Assembly: GCA_036006525.1 (NCBI GenBank)
Contig: DASYPP010000040.1
Coordinates: forward strand, 109,859 to 173,858
Direction of reading: 5' to 3'
Source of the DNA: DASYPP01 sp036006525
GTDB lineage: Bacteria > Gemmatimonadota > Gemmatimonadetes > Gemmatimonadales > GWC2-71-9
Length of the DNA: 64,000 nucleotides
A program made the translations under genes and the position numbers. Numbering within the stretch: position 1 is the first letter of the stretch; each line of letters starts with the position of its first letter. Shown piece after piece: positions 8,947-17,145 of this stretch. The notes beneath the pieces were generated by a model, which worked only from the letters and a program-made list of their open reading frames with translations, did not search any database and had not been told where the DNA came from.

Positions 8947-11900
8947 CGCTCGGTCCCCTGCCCCGTGCCAGCCAGCCGCTGGAAGTATTCGATCACCAGG
9001 CGCCGCTCTTCCGGAGAAAGCCGCTGCAAGCTCTCCCAGTCCGGCATCCGGATCCGGTTGTTCTCATCCAGGAGCCGGCTCCGGAGCGCGGGCGGCAGGT
9101 GGACGCTGTCGCCGGTGGCCGTGCTGCTTTGTCTTTCCTTATTCTCGTCCTTTTCCTGGCCCTGAAGGGTCCGGCCCGCATCGAGCATTCGGCGGAAGAG
9201 CCGCTCCTGTCGTTCCACGGTTTCCCGGTCCAGTCGGCCGGCCTCGATCCGCCGGGCGAGGTCGCGGGCTTCCTGGGCCAGTTCCGCCGCGCCGGGCGTG
9301 TTGCCCTGCGCCCGCATCCGCTCCAGCTGGTCGGCCATGGCCCGCTGCTGGGCCGCCAACTGGCGGAGCTGTTGCTGGATGCCGGCATTGCCCATCATCG
9401 GAAGCATGCTCGCGGCCTCCTGATTCATTCCGCCCTGCTGCGCCGCCATTCTCTGCATCTGCTCCATGGCCTCTTGCAATCCGGAACCGGAGGCCGAGTT
9501 GGAAACATCCCCCCGGTTACGCACCAGCTGATAGGCCGCGGCATTGAGCGCATCCACCGCCTCGCCGGCGGCCTCCGCCGCTTCGCGGGTGTTGGGCGCG
9601 CCGTTGGACACCGCCTCGCGGGCCCGCTGCATCTGTTGCCGCGCGACCTCCATGCTGGTCCCGATCTGGGGGGAGACCAGCGCGTTCTTGCCCGCGGCCT
9701 GTTGCATCTGCTCGATCAGCTTCTGTACCCCTTCTTCCAGCGCGCCCTGCTCGGCGCGGTTGCCGGCCGACGCGTCGCCGCGGCGGAAGCTTTCCGAAAG
9801 CGCCAGCTCCCGTTCGGTGAGCCGGCTGGTCTCCGCCATCGCCTGGTCCATGGCGCCGGTGACCTCTTGCCGCCACTCCTGCTGCATGGAAGCTCGTTCC
9901 TGCTGCAACTGCTGTCCGAGCGGCTGAAGTTTCTGCGCTGCCTGCTCGCCGTGCTGGCGGGCCTGGCGCCGTTGCTGCTGTCCCGCGGACTGTGCCGCCT
10001 GCTGCATCTGCTGCGCGGCGTCCGACGCCTGGGCAGCCGCAGAATCCATCCGGTCCTTGCGATCCGGCTCGGCCATCTGGGAGGCCAGTTTCTCCAGCTG
10101 GGTCGCCAGCGAGTCGGCCCGGGCGGCGAGGTCCTGCTCCTCCGCCGAGGATCGCTCCGGGTTGGCCTGCTCGGTCTGCTCCGACCACTGCTGCTGCTCC
10201 CGCGCCAGCTCATCCGACTCCGCGGCGAGGTTGGCCATGTCGCCCTCCATGGCCGCGCGCTTGAACAACTCCTGGCTCCGCTCCAGCGCTTCCCGCAGCT
10301 TCTGCTGCGCCTCGGCCAGCCGCTGCAGCGCTTCCTTGGCCCGCTCCGGATCGAGGTCCTGCAGTGATTGCTGTAATGCGGCGAGCCGCTCCTTGAGCTC
10401 CGGCGTGAGGGCGCGTTCCAGTTGCTCCCGGATCTCCTGGAGCCGCTGCTGCCAGGCCGGGTCGTTGAGACCGGCTGCTTCAGCGCTCCGCTGCAGTTCG
10501 GCCAGCGCTTCCTTCAACGCCTCGGCCCGCTCCACCATTTGTTCCTGTGACCGGGCGACCGCTTCCGCCCGCTGCGACGCCTCGTACGACATGGCGCTCT
10601 GGTTGCCGGAACGGTTGGGGTCGGTGGCCGGCCGTTCCCGCTCGGTCGCGAGATCTTCGGTGGAGCGCTCCAGCCGGCGGCTGTCCGCCGCGAGCGAATC
10701 GAAGCTCCTGCCAACTTCCTGCGACGCCTCGCGGGCGGCGGCCCGGACCTCGGAGAGCGTTGGGAGCCGGAGAACGAACTCCCGGCTCAAGCCGACGTGT
10801 CCCTGGGGCGCATTGTCCACCGCCCGGACGAAGTAGCGGACCGTATCGCCCGGTAGCAGGCCGCGGTTGTTCAGATTGAAATCGAAATTGAGCACCGCGT
10901 GTTCGGTGGCCAGGGCCGGCAGCGGCACGATTTCCCGCTTGGCCGGATCGGTAAAACCCAACCGGCTGACCCGGCGGCTCTCCAGCTCGACCGTCGTCAC
11001 CGCGTGATCGTCCTGCACTTCAATGACCAATGGAAGCCGAAGGCTGAGCGGCGCCATGGTGTCGGTGCCGGGAACCGGAATCTCGGCCCTGGGGGCGCTG
11101 TCGGGGACGATGCGGATCGGCAGCCGGACCGAATCGCCGGCGAGGGCCCCGCCGTCGGCGGTGAACAGGATCAGCCGATACTCACCGGACACGACCGGCG
11201 TGAAGCGGCCCGAGAACCGGGCGCCGTCAATCTCGAGATCGGCACTGGCCCGGGCGGAAGCCCAGGATCCCGAGCGGAGACCCGCGGTGGCGGTACCCGA
11301 GGTTTCCAGCGAGGTGCCGGCCGGCAGGAGCAAGGTGTCCCCGGCAACCGGCATCGGTTCATCTTCCAAACCGAGATAGCGGGGGTAGTGGGCAGTGACC
11401 GTGAGGGTACCGAGGAACGCGGGAATCCGGACGTTCACCAGGATGGTATCGGAACTGCGGCCTCCGCTGGTGAGCCGGGCAAAGAGGTCGGTCCGCAGGG
11501 GACCCACGAACTCCTCCCCGGTACCGGTGGAATCGAGCTTCACCGGATGCGGCTGCCAGCCTTCACCCGGCCCGCGGAGCCAGAGGGTGGCGACCTTGCG
11601 TCCCGATGCGCGGAGCAACAGCCGAACGCTGTCACCCCGGTCGACGCTGGAGGATTCGGCCCGGATGGCGACCGGTGCCAGCATCTCTTCAAGGGCGCGG
11701 CCCGGATGCCAGAGCGCGGAAGCGGAACCATGCACCGGTCCCGCCGTGAGGAAGACCGCCAGCCCCAGGGCGCCGAACAAGGTCCCCTGGGCCAGCCGAT
11801 TCTTCAGCCGCCGGGATACCGGACTCAGGACTTTCAGGCCGCGATGGCCCAACTCCGCCGCGACGGTCCGATCGGCCGCGAAAAACAGTGAAGCGCTGGT

Positions 11901-12230
11901 TCCCGGCGCCGGCTCATCGAGCAGCGCGCCAATCGCCCCGGAACGCCACTCTCCCATCTCCTCCAACCGGCCGGCGGTCCACTGCTGGGTAAAGCGAGAC
12001 GTGGCTCGTCGCCCCATGACGACAATCGCGGCGAGGCCGGCCAGCGCGAGCCCCCACGCGACGAACACCCAGTAGGGCGCACTGAACACGCCAATCCGGG
12101 CAAGCCAGGCCAACCCGCCCAGCGTAAGCGCGGCGAGACCCAAGCCCAGGACGAGCCAGGCCAGCGTGCTCAGCCCACGCAGCGGGCGGGTCAGGTCGCG
12201 GACCAGCGCGGCGGTAGGCCGGGGACTCAT
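8943..12230 (-). CDS. DUF4175-like giant membrane protein with Gln-rich coiled coil
   Basis: 1095 aa. Two membrane segments lie near the N-terminus (about 22-45 and 52-70) and a third near 150-170. A beta-rich extracytoplasmic region follows (about 170-490). Then comes a very long Gln/Ala/Glu-rich helical region (about 500-1000, for example AAQQMQQAAQSAGQQQ) that should form extended coiled coils. This architecture matches DUF4175-like proteins in operons with DUF4159, and in other genomes with MoxR ATPase and DUF58 genes (not present here). It overlaps both neighbours by 4 bases. An envelope-stress or assembly scaffold role is inference. Confidence 0.7.
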   Translation of the reverse strand: MSPRPTAALVRDLTRPLRGLSTLAWLVLGLGLAALTLGGLAWLARIGVFSAPYWVFVAWGLALAGLAAIVVMGRRATSRFTQQWTAGRLEEMGEWRSGAIGALLDEPAPGTSASLFFAADRTVAAELGHRGLKVLSPVSRRLKNRLAQGTLFGALGLAVFLTAGPVHGSASALWHPGRALEEMLAPVAIRAESSSVDRGDSVRLLLRASGRKVATLWLRGPGEGWQPHPVKLDSTGTGEEFVGPLRTDLFARLTSGGRSSDTILVNVRIPAFLGTLTVTAHYPRYLGLEDEPMPVAGDTLLLPAGTSLETSGTATAGLRSGSWASARASADLEIDGARFSGRFTPVVSGEYRLILFTADGGALAGDSVRLPIRIVPDSAPRAEIPVPGTDTMAPLSLRLPLVIEVQDDHAVTTVELESRRVSRLGFTDPAKREIVPLPALATEHAVLNFDFNLNNRGLLPGDTVRYFVRAVDNAPQGHVGLSREFVLRLPTLSEVRAAAREASQEVGRSFDSLAADSRRLERSTEDLATERERPATDPNRSGNQSAMSYEASQRAEAVARSQEQMVERAEALKEALAELQRSAEAAGLNDPAWQQRLQEIREQLERALTPELKERLAALQQSLQDLDPERAKEALQRLAEAQQKLREALERSQELFKRAAMEGDMANLAAESDELAREQQQWSEQTEQANPERSSAEEQDLAARADSLATQLEKLASQMAEPDRKDRMDSAAAQASDAAQQMQQAAQSAGQQQRRQARQHGEQAAQKLQPLGQQLQQERASMQQEWRQEVTGAMDQAMAETSRLTERELALSESFRRGDASAGNRAEQGALEEGVQKLIEQMQQAAGKNALVSPQIGTSMEVARQQMQRAREAVSNGAPNTREAAEAAGEAVDALNAAAYQLVRNRGDVSNSASGSGLQEAMEQMQRMAAQQGGMNQEAASMLPMMGNAGIQQQLRQLAAQQRAMADQLERMRAQGNTPGAAELAQEARDLARRIEAGRLDRETVERQERLFRRMLDAGRTLQGQEKDENKERQSSTATGDSVHLPPALRSRLLDENNRIRMPDWESLQRLSPEERRLVIEYFQRLAGTGQGTER

Positions 12231-12934
12231 CCGCCGTAACCGACCGCGTAGGCGAACAGGTTCACGCCCATTCGCAATGCGCTCTCATGCTTTTCCGGCG
12301 GATCGTGATGCACCTCGGGATCCTCCCAGCCATCGCCCAGGTCGGTCTGATAGGTGTAGTAGACCGCGAGCCTTCCATCGAGAAATATGCCGAACCCCTG
12401 GGCCGGCTTTCCATCGTGCTCGTGAATCTTGGGAACTCCGCGGGGAAAGTCATACACCAGGTGATAGATCGGGTGATTGAGCGGCACCTCGACCAGCGGA
12501 TGATCGGGAAAGAGACGCGCCAGCTCCCGCCGGATGGATTCATCCATCCCGTAATTGTCATCGGCGTGGAGGAAGCCGCCCTGTTGCAGCCAGCGCCGCA
12601 GGGTGATGAGATCGCTATCGCTGAAGTGCACGTTGCCGTGCCCGGTCATGTGGAGGAACGGGACGCTCCACAAGTCCTCGGAATTGAGAGTGACCACCTT
12701 CTCCGCCGGAGCAACCTTGAGCGAGGTGCGTTGAGCGACCGCCTTCGCGAGGTTGGGCAGGCTGGAAGGATTCGCGTACCAGTCGCCGCCACCTTCGTAG
12801 TGAAGCCGCCCGATCGTCAGCTGCGCTTCGGCCTCTCCCGCGGCCGGGATCGCGGCGGGAAAGAGCAGCAACAGGGCGAGGACGGCGCAACTCCGGGTAA
12901 CGATATGGAACACTCGGGAGGAAGCCCGTAACAT
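12227..12934 (-). CDS. DUF4159 domain protein, exported
   Basis: About 235 aa. A signal peptide is followed by the DUF4159 pattern: RLHYEGGGDWYANPS, then FLHMTGHGNVHFSD, a QQGGFLHADDNYGMD turn, and HPIYHLVYDFP near the C-terminus. The fold is predicted to be related to class I glutamine amidotransferases, but the usual catalytic triad is not evident. The start is given as ATG 12934, preceded by AAGGA; an in-frame ATG at 12946 would add four residues but lacks a good site. It is the first gene of a four-gene operon in which every junction is a 4-base overlap, which suggests fixed-ratio production of a complex. Confidence 0.82.
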   Translation of the reverse strand: MLRASSRVFHIVTRSCAVLALLLLFPAAIPAAGEAEAQLTIGRLHYEGGGDWYANPSSLPNLAKAVAQRTSLKVAPAEKVVTLNSEDLWSVPFLHMTGHGNVHFSDSDLITLRRWLQQGGFLHADDNYGMDESIRRELARLFPDHPLVEVPLNHPIYHLVYDFPRGVPKIHEHDGKPAQGFGIFLDGRLAVYYTYQTDLGDGWEDPEVHHDPPEKHESALRMGVNLFAYAVGYGG

Positions 12935-13014
12935 GGAGTCCTTCATATGCTTTCAATATAGAAGTATGAGGGGACTATCGTTGCACTACTAGCGGGGAGG
13001 ATGGGGAGTTTCGT

Positions 13015-13857
13015 TTACCTGGCGAGCTTCATCACCACCCGGTACACCTGGTTCTTGGGAAGTCCGGTTTCCTCCACCAGCTGGGTAACGACGGTCCGGG
13101 GACTCCGGCCTGCGGCGAGCAACTCAGCGGCCCGAGGTTCCAGTTCGATCTCGTCCAGCACCGGTTCCCGGTCACCCCGTCCAGTCAGTACGATGGTGAC
13201 CTCGCCGCGGGGAGCGGCATCACGGTACTTCCCGGCCAGCTCTTCGAGCGTGCCGGCGACAAACTCCTCGTGCAGCTTGGTCAGTTCCCGGGCGACCACG
13301 GCGGTTCGTCCCGGGTCGTGCTGGGCCAGGTCGCCCAGCAATTCGCCGGTGCGACCCGGGGCTTCGAAGCAGACCACGGTGAACGGCTCGGCCAGGGCGC
13401 GCTCCAGCCACCGGGTGCGCTCCTTTCCTTTTCTTGGCGGGAACCCAAGAAAGAGGTAGCGGTCTCCCGGGATGCCGGCGGCGGAAAGCGCCGTGGTTAC
13501 GGCCGAGGGTCCGGGAATGGGGACGACTGGAATTCCCGCAGCGCGGGCCTGGGCGACCAGGTCCACTCCGGGGTCGCTGATCACGGGCGTGCCGGCGTCG
13601 CATACCAGGGCGACGTCTTCTCCGGCGACCAGCCGAGCCAGGATAGCCTGGAGCCGTTCGGCGTCGGAATGCGCGTGAAAGCTGAGCAGCCTTGGGTGGG
13701 CGTCGAGATGGGTGAGCAGCGGGCGGGTGCGGCGGGTGTCTTCGGCAACGACCAGCGGCACGCGGCGAAGCAGTTCCGTGGCGCGCAGCGTGAGGTCTCC
13801 CAGATTGCCCAGAGGAGTTGCCACGACGTACAGAGTCCCTACCAGGTGATTCTCCAC
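13015..13857 (-). CDS. rsmI: 16S rRNA (cytidine(1402)-2'-O)-methyltransferase RsmI
   Basis: 280 aa, normal for the family. RsmI uses S-adenosylmethionine to methylate the ribose of C1402 in the decoding centre. Seen: GTLYVVATPLGNLGD at the N-terminus, EDTRRT, the CDAGTPVISDPG block and IPGPSAVTTALSAAG, all tetrapyrrole-methylase-fold signatures of RsmI. The C-terminal segment (RTVVTQLVEETGLPKNQVYRV) is the helix-turn-helix-like tail of long RsmI forms. The start is GTG 13857, overlapping the upstream gene by 19 bases, with no strong ribosome binding site. Confidence 0.93.
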   Translation of the reverse strand: MENHLVGTLYVVATPLGNLGDLTLRATELLRRVPLVVAEDTRRTRPLLTHLDAHPRLLSFHAHSDAERLQAILARLVAGEDVALVCDAGTPVISDPGVDLVAQARAAGIPVVPIPGPSAVTTALSAAGIPGDRYLFLGFPPRKGKERTRWLERALAEPFTVVCFEAPGRTGELLGDLAQHDPGRTAVVARELTKLHEEFVAGTLEELAGKYRDAAPRGEVTIVLTGRGDREPVLDEIELEPRAAELLAAGRSPRTVVTQLVEETGLPKNQVYRVVMKLAR

Positions 13858-14855
13858 GGAAGCTTGTCATAATAGCCCGCGGCCTGGAGCACGAATCGCT
13901 GATCCCGCGTGGCGTCGCGCACCAGTCGCTCCGCGCTGCCGGGCGCGACGATCTCCACGTCGCCCAGGACCCGTACCGTCCAATCGGCAAAGCTGGCGGT
14001 GAGTGCATCGGCACCGACCGGAACGGCGGGCTCTTCTTCCGTATCACTGGCGGCCAGCACCATGAAGATGGGGAAATTGGCGGAGACCGCGACGCTGGCT
14101 CGTTGGTTCTTCCGCTTTCCCTCTTCGGGCAGCTCCGCCTCGACTGCCTGCGAAATTCGCCGGAAGAGGTCGCGGTAGGCACGTACCTGGGCCACCGGGG
14201 CCTGCGCCGGGATGTCACCCAGCTCCGACACGATGCTCCCGGCAATGCCCGGCGGGGTGCCGTCGGCGCGAAGCTCGAAGAGGGACTCGACGTACCGCAC
14301 CACCGAGCCGCCGGGGGGCCGGTCACAGAGATAGCCGCGGACAAACCTGCCCTGGTCAAACTTGAGGTAGTTGACGCGGCCATGGGAAATCAATTCCAGG
14401 ACCCCGGAGAATTCTTCGGATGCCAGCACCGGAAACAACTGTTCGGGCTGCCGCACGTCGACGAACCGGAGGGGCGCCGGCCCGGCGCAGGCGGAGTACA
14501 TCCAGTTCAACTGCTCGGCCGATGCCGTCGCATAGCAGAGCTCACTTCGTTCGGGATCGCCGCGAAGCCGGCGCAGCGCTTCGGTCACCGGGATGACCCG
14601 GCGCTCCTCGGCGGCGATTCTTCCGGCGCTGATGACCTCGCCCTTGCGGAAGAACAGCAACACCAGCTCCTCGGGCAGGTAGCCGGCGAGGTAGCCGTCC
14701 ACCCGGCCGTCACGGTCGGCCTTGGCGAATGAAATCAGGTTGTCGAGATGGATGAAAACGGCGCGGCATCGAGCCACCAGCAGGCTGGAGGCCGGGTAGG
14801 CGAGGTCGGAGATGCGAACGGATGAGTGCAGCAGGCGCGCGCTGCTCGGTCGCAT
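13839..14855 (-). CDS. DUF4388/PATAN-like protein
   Basis: 338 aa, no signal peptide or membrane segment. Around residues 145-180 the words FSGVLELISHGRVNYLKFDQGRFVRGYL resemble the DUF4388/PATAN motif, where a beta hairpin is followed by GRL-like glycine turns. PATAN-type domains act as response-regulator accessories and protein-interaction modules. The N-terminal 90 residues look like a second, diverged copy. The gene follows thioredoxin and the hairpin at 14867-14945, and it overlaps rsmI by 19 bases. A signalling or gliding/type IV pilus-related role is only inference from the family. Confidence 0.55.
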   Translation of the reverse strand: MRPSSARLLHSSVRISDLAYPASSLLVARCRAVFIHLDNLISFAKADRDGRVDGYLAGYLPEELVLLFFRKGEVISAGRIAAEERRVIPVTEALRRLRGDPERSELCYATASAEQLNWMYSACAGPAPLRFVDVRQPEQLFPVLASEEFSGVLELISHGRVNYLKFDQGRFVRGYLCDRPPGGSVVRYVESLFELRADGTPPGIAGSIVSELGDIPAQAPVAQVRAYRDLFRRISQAVEAELPEEGKRKNQRASVAVSANFPIFMVLAASDTEEEPAVPVGADALTASFADWTVRVLGDVEIVAPGSAERLVRDATRDQRFVLQAAGYYDKLPWRITW

Positions 14856-14866
14856 ATTTCACCCGC

Positions 14867-14945
14867 GTGCAGGGTTCAGGGTGCAGGGTGCAGGGCAGGA
14901 ATGATTGCTGAAGACCCTGCACTCTGCACCCTGCACCATGCACTT
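14867..14945. terminator. Word-repeat inverted repeat (GTGCAGG words) after trxA
   Basis: The left arm (14867-14897) is a run of near-identical words around GTGCAGG. The right arm (14914-14943) is its near-perfect reverse complement, with about 16 bases of loop between. It starts 2 bases after the trxA TAA on the minus strand. A strong imperfect hairpin of about 30 bp is expected. It may end the trxA transcript before the DUF4388-like gene. Confidence 0.6.
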
Positions 14946-15281
14946 TTAGAGGTGTTGCTGGACCTTGCTTTCGAGCGCGGCCTTGGAGGCCACGCCGATC
15001 ACCGTGTCCACGTGCTTGCCGTTCTTGAAGAAGAGCATGGCCGGGATGGACCGGATGTTGAACGTCATCGAGGTCTTCTGATTGGCATCGACGTCGACCT
15101 TGGCCACCTTGAGCTTTCCGGTGTACTCCGTCGCCAACTGCTCCAGGATCGGGGCAACGACCTGGCAGGGGCCGCACCAGGTGGCCCAGAAATCCACCAC
15201 CACCAGGCCCTGGGCCTGCTGAACTTCGGCGGCAAAGGTGTCGTCGGTGACCTGGATCGTGATCGAATCAGTCTGACTCAT
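14946..15281 (-). CDS. trxA: Thioredoxin
   Basis: 111 aa, the normal length. The redox site is W35-C36-G37-P38-C39, followed by the conserved KVDVD strand and the cis-Pro loop (RSIPAML). It reduces protein disulfides in the cytoplasm using electrons from thioredoxin reductase, which is not in this window. GAGGA lies 5 bases before the ATG. It has its own terminator-like hairpin and is divergent from the methylmalonyl-CoA epimerase gene, with about 106 bases between them that must hold both promoters. Confidence 0.96.
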   Translation of the reverse strand: MSQTDSITIQVTDDTFAAEVQQAQGLVVVDFWATWCGPCQVVAPILEQLATEYTGKLKVAKVDVDANQKTSMTFNIRSIPAMLFFKNGKHVDTVIGVASKAALESKVQQHL

Positions 15282-15387
15282 TGCATCCTCGTCTTCATCG
15301 GCTGCACTGCCCGCGAGCAGCGCCGCCGATTACTTTAGCCGCACGGACGGTGGCGGCGGTTGTCATGGTATCGTGCCCGGAGCCCCA

Positions 15388-15783
15388 GTGCCCCAAACAC
15401 CCCGGATTGCTCACATCGGCGTCGCGGTTCCGGACCTGGCCGTCGCGCTCGCATTCTATCGTGACGTACTCGGCCTGGTTCCCCATCCTCCAGAAACCGC
15501 CGATGGCGCCACCATTGTTTCCCTGCCCTTCGGCGAAGCCGAAGTCGAGTTGCTGAGCCCGGTAACCCCGGAGAGCCCGGTTGCCCGGTTCCTCGAAAAA
15601 CGCGGCCCCGGTATTCATCATATATGCTACCGGGTCCCCGACCTCGATGCGGCCCTGGAACGTTGCCGCCTCGCCGGCTATCGCCTGGTGGACGAGACGC
15701 CGCGCCAGGGTGCGGCGGGCCGCCGGATCGCCTTCATCCATCCCAAGTCCACCGCGGGGATCCTGCTGGAACTTACCGAGTAG
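15388..15783 (+). CDS. mce: Methylmalonyl-CoA (ethylmalonyl-CoA) epimerase
   Basis: About 131 aa, two vicinal-oxygen-chelate (glyoxalase-fold) halves. Metal ligands expected for the family are visible: His in RIAHIGVAV, Glu in EVELLSP, His in GIHHICYRV and Glu in the C-terminal LLELTE. It interconverts the 2R and 2S forms of methylmalonyl-CoA in propionate and odd-chain or branched-chain amino acid use. No mutase gene is nearby. GTG 15388 is preferred because GGAG lies 5 bases before it; a GTG at 15373 is the alternative and would add five residues. Confidence 0.88.
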   Translation: MPQTPRIAHIGVAVPDLAVALAFYRDVLGLVPHPPETADGATIVSLPFGEAEVELLSPVTPESPVARFLEKRGPGIHHICYRVPDLDAALERCRLAGYRLVDETPRQGAAGRRIAFIHPKSTAGILLELTE

Positions 15784-15813
15784 GAACGCCCGGTCGGGCT
15801 CGGAAGTTCCCGG

Positions 15814-16272
15814 TTAATGGCGCGTGCTGTCAGGCGGCGCGCAGGGACGGGCCGGGCTGCCGACCAACTCGAGATTGAACTGGTACACCAGCCATTCGCC
15901 CCGCCCGGTCCGGATCATGGTGAAGGGAACCACGTTGGTGCACGAGGACCGGGACAGCTCGACCTGGATCAGGCGCTGGTTGTTCTCACCCGGCACTGGG
16001 TCATTGGACAGGACCCGGTACGTCGTACCCCGGAGAAACGCCTGCATGATCACGATGCGTTTCTGATAGTCCGGCGGGTTGTTGGTTCGAGACGCGGACC
16101 CCCGGGCGTTTCCCCAGTGGTCGGCCATGACCGTGACGTTGCTGTCGGCCACGGCGTGGAGGAACAACTGCAGCGCCGCCTCCGCGTCGGGTGCCGGCGT
16201 CGTGGATGGCTGGCCGCCACCGCCGCGACACGCAGAGAGAAGTACGCCCATGATCACCAGAGCGCGTGTCAT
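15814..16272 (-). CDS. Small lipoprotein, NTF2-like candidate
   Basis: About 152 aa. The N-terminus ends its hydrophobic stretch with L-L-S-A-C, a clear lipobox with Cys near residue 15, so it should be lipid-anchored. The mature region (AALQLFLHAVADSNVTVMADHWG, then beta strands around RLIQVELSRSS and GEWLVYQFNLEL) resembles NTF2-like or DUF4878-type cone folds that bind small ligands. ATG 16272 has GGAG at 7 bases; the TTG one codon upstream is less likely. It converges with mce and diverges from pdxJ. Confidence 0.6.
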   Translation of the reverse strand: MTRALVIMGVLLSACRGGGGQPSTTPAPDAEAALQLFLHAVADSNVTVMADHWGNARGSASRTNNPPDYQKRIVIMQAFLRGTTYRVLSNDPVPGENNQRLIQVELSRSSCTNVVPFTMIRTGRGEWLVYQFNLELVGSPARPCAPPDSTRH

Positions 16273-16332
16273 CAAGTAGCTCCGTCATGTGAAGATGTCT
16301 GCCGAAGTTAACGGCCACTGGAGTCCCGAGCA

Positions 16333-17070
16333 ATGACCGTAGTGAAGCCGGCACGCCTCTACATCAACATCGATCACGTCGCTACGGTGCGCGAGGCCCG
16401 CAAGACCGACGAGCCAGACCCGGTCGAGGCGGCGCGGCTGGTCGAGGACGCCGGCGCGGACGGTATCACCGCCCACCTCCGGGAGGACCGGCGCCACATC
16501 CAGGACCGGGATGTCGAGCGCCTGGCGACGAGCGTCCGTACCGTGCTCAACCTGGAGCTCGGCGCGACCCGGCGTATTGTGGATATTGCCTGCCAGCTTC
16601 GCCCCTACCAGGCGACCCTGGTACCCGAACGTCGCGAGGAAATCACCACCGAAGGAGGCCTCAATCTCAGCGCGGACACCCCCCGGCTCCGGGAAGCGAT
16701 CCAACGGCTTTCCGATGCCGGGTGCCGGGTCAGTCTGTTCATCGACCCGGACCGGGCCAGCCTGGCGCTGGCGCGGGAACTCGGGGTTCCGGCTGTCGAG
16801 CTGCATACCGGGCACTATTCCCATGCCTGGAAGATGGACGCGCGGGCCCTGGATGAATTGCGCGATGCCGCGTGGTTCGCCCGGAGCCTGGGCCTGGCGG
16901 TGCACGCGGGGCACGGGCTCACGCCCAGAAACGTGCAGCCGGTCGCTCGCATCCCGGAGATCGAAGAGCTGAACATCGGCCATAGCATCGTGAGCCGCGC
17001 GATTTTCATCGGAATCGGCGCCGCCGTGGCCGAGATGGCCAGCCTGATTCGGACCGCCGGGCGCGAATAA
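16333..17070 (+). CDS. pdxJ: Pyridoxine 5'-phosphate synthase
   Basis: 245 aa, the normal length. PdxJ condenses 1-deoxyxylulose 5-phosphate with 3-amino-2-oxopropyl phosphate, the last ring-forming step of DXP-dependent vitamin B6 synthesis. Family blocks seen: LYINIDHVATVREAR, GITAHLREDRRHI, ELHTGHYSHAW and HAGHGLTPRNV, which carry the catalytic His and Glu residues and the phosphate loop. GGAG lies 9 bases before the ATG. It is a stand-alone gene before the Hpt-like gene. Confidence 0.95.
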   Translation: MTVVKPARLYINIDHVATVREARKTDEPDPVEAARLVEDAGADGITAHLREDRRHIQDRDVERLATSVRTVLNLELGATRRIVDIACQLRPYQATLVPERREEITTEGGLNLSADTPRLREAIQRLSDAGCRVSLFIDPDRASLALARELGVPAVELHTGHYSHAWKMDARALDELRDAAWFARSLGLAVHAGHGLTPRNVQPVARIPEIEELNIGHSIVSRAIFIGIGAAVAEMASLIRTAGRE

Positions 17071-17145
17071 ACCACTTGCCCGGTTTTCCACTTGTTCCCA
17101 CTATAGGTAATCGCATTTCCCTCGATTACTGACACCTGAGGCCGG

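Noticed and set aside
8943..12230. A recombination or chromosome-structure (SMC-like) role for the long coiled coil
   Set aside because: No ATPase head; N-terminal membrane segments place it in the envelope.
14867..14945. CRISPR-like array
   Set aside because: The repeated words are contiguous and degenerate, without spacers, and the second half is the inverted complement of the first.
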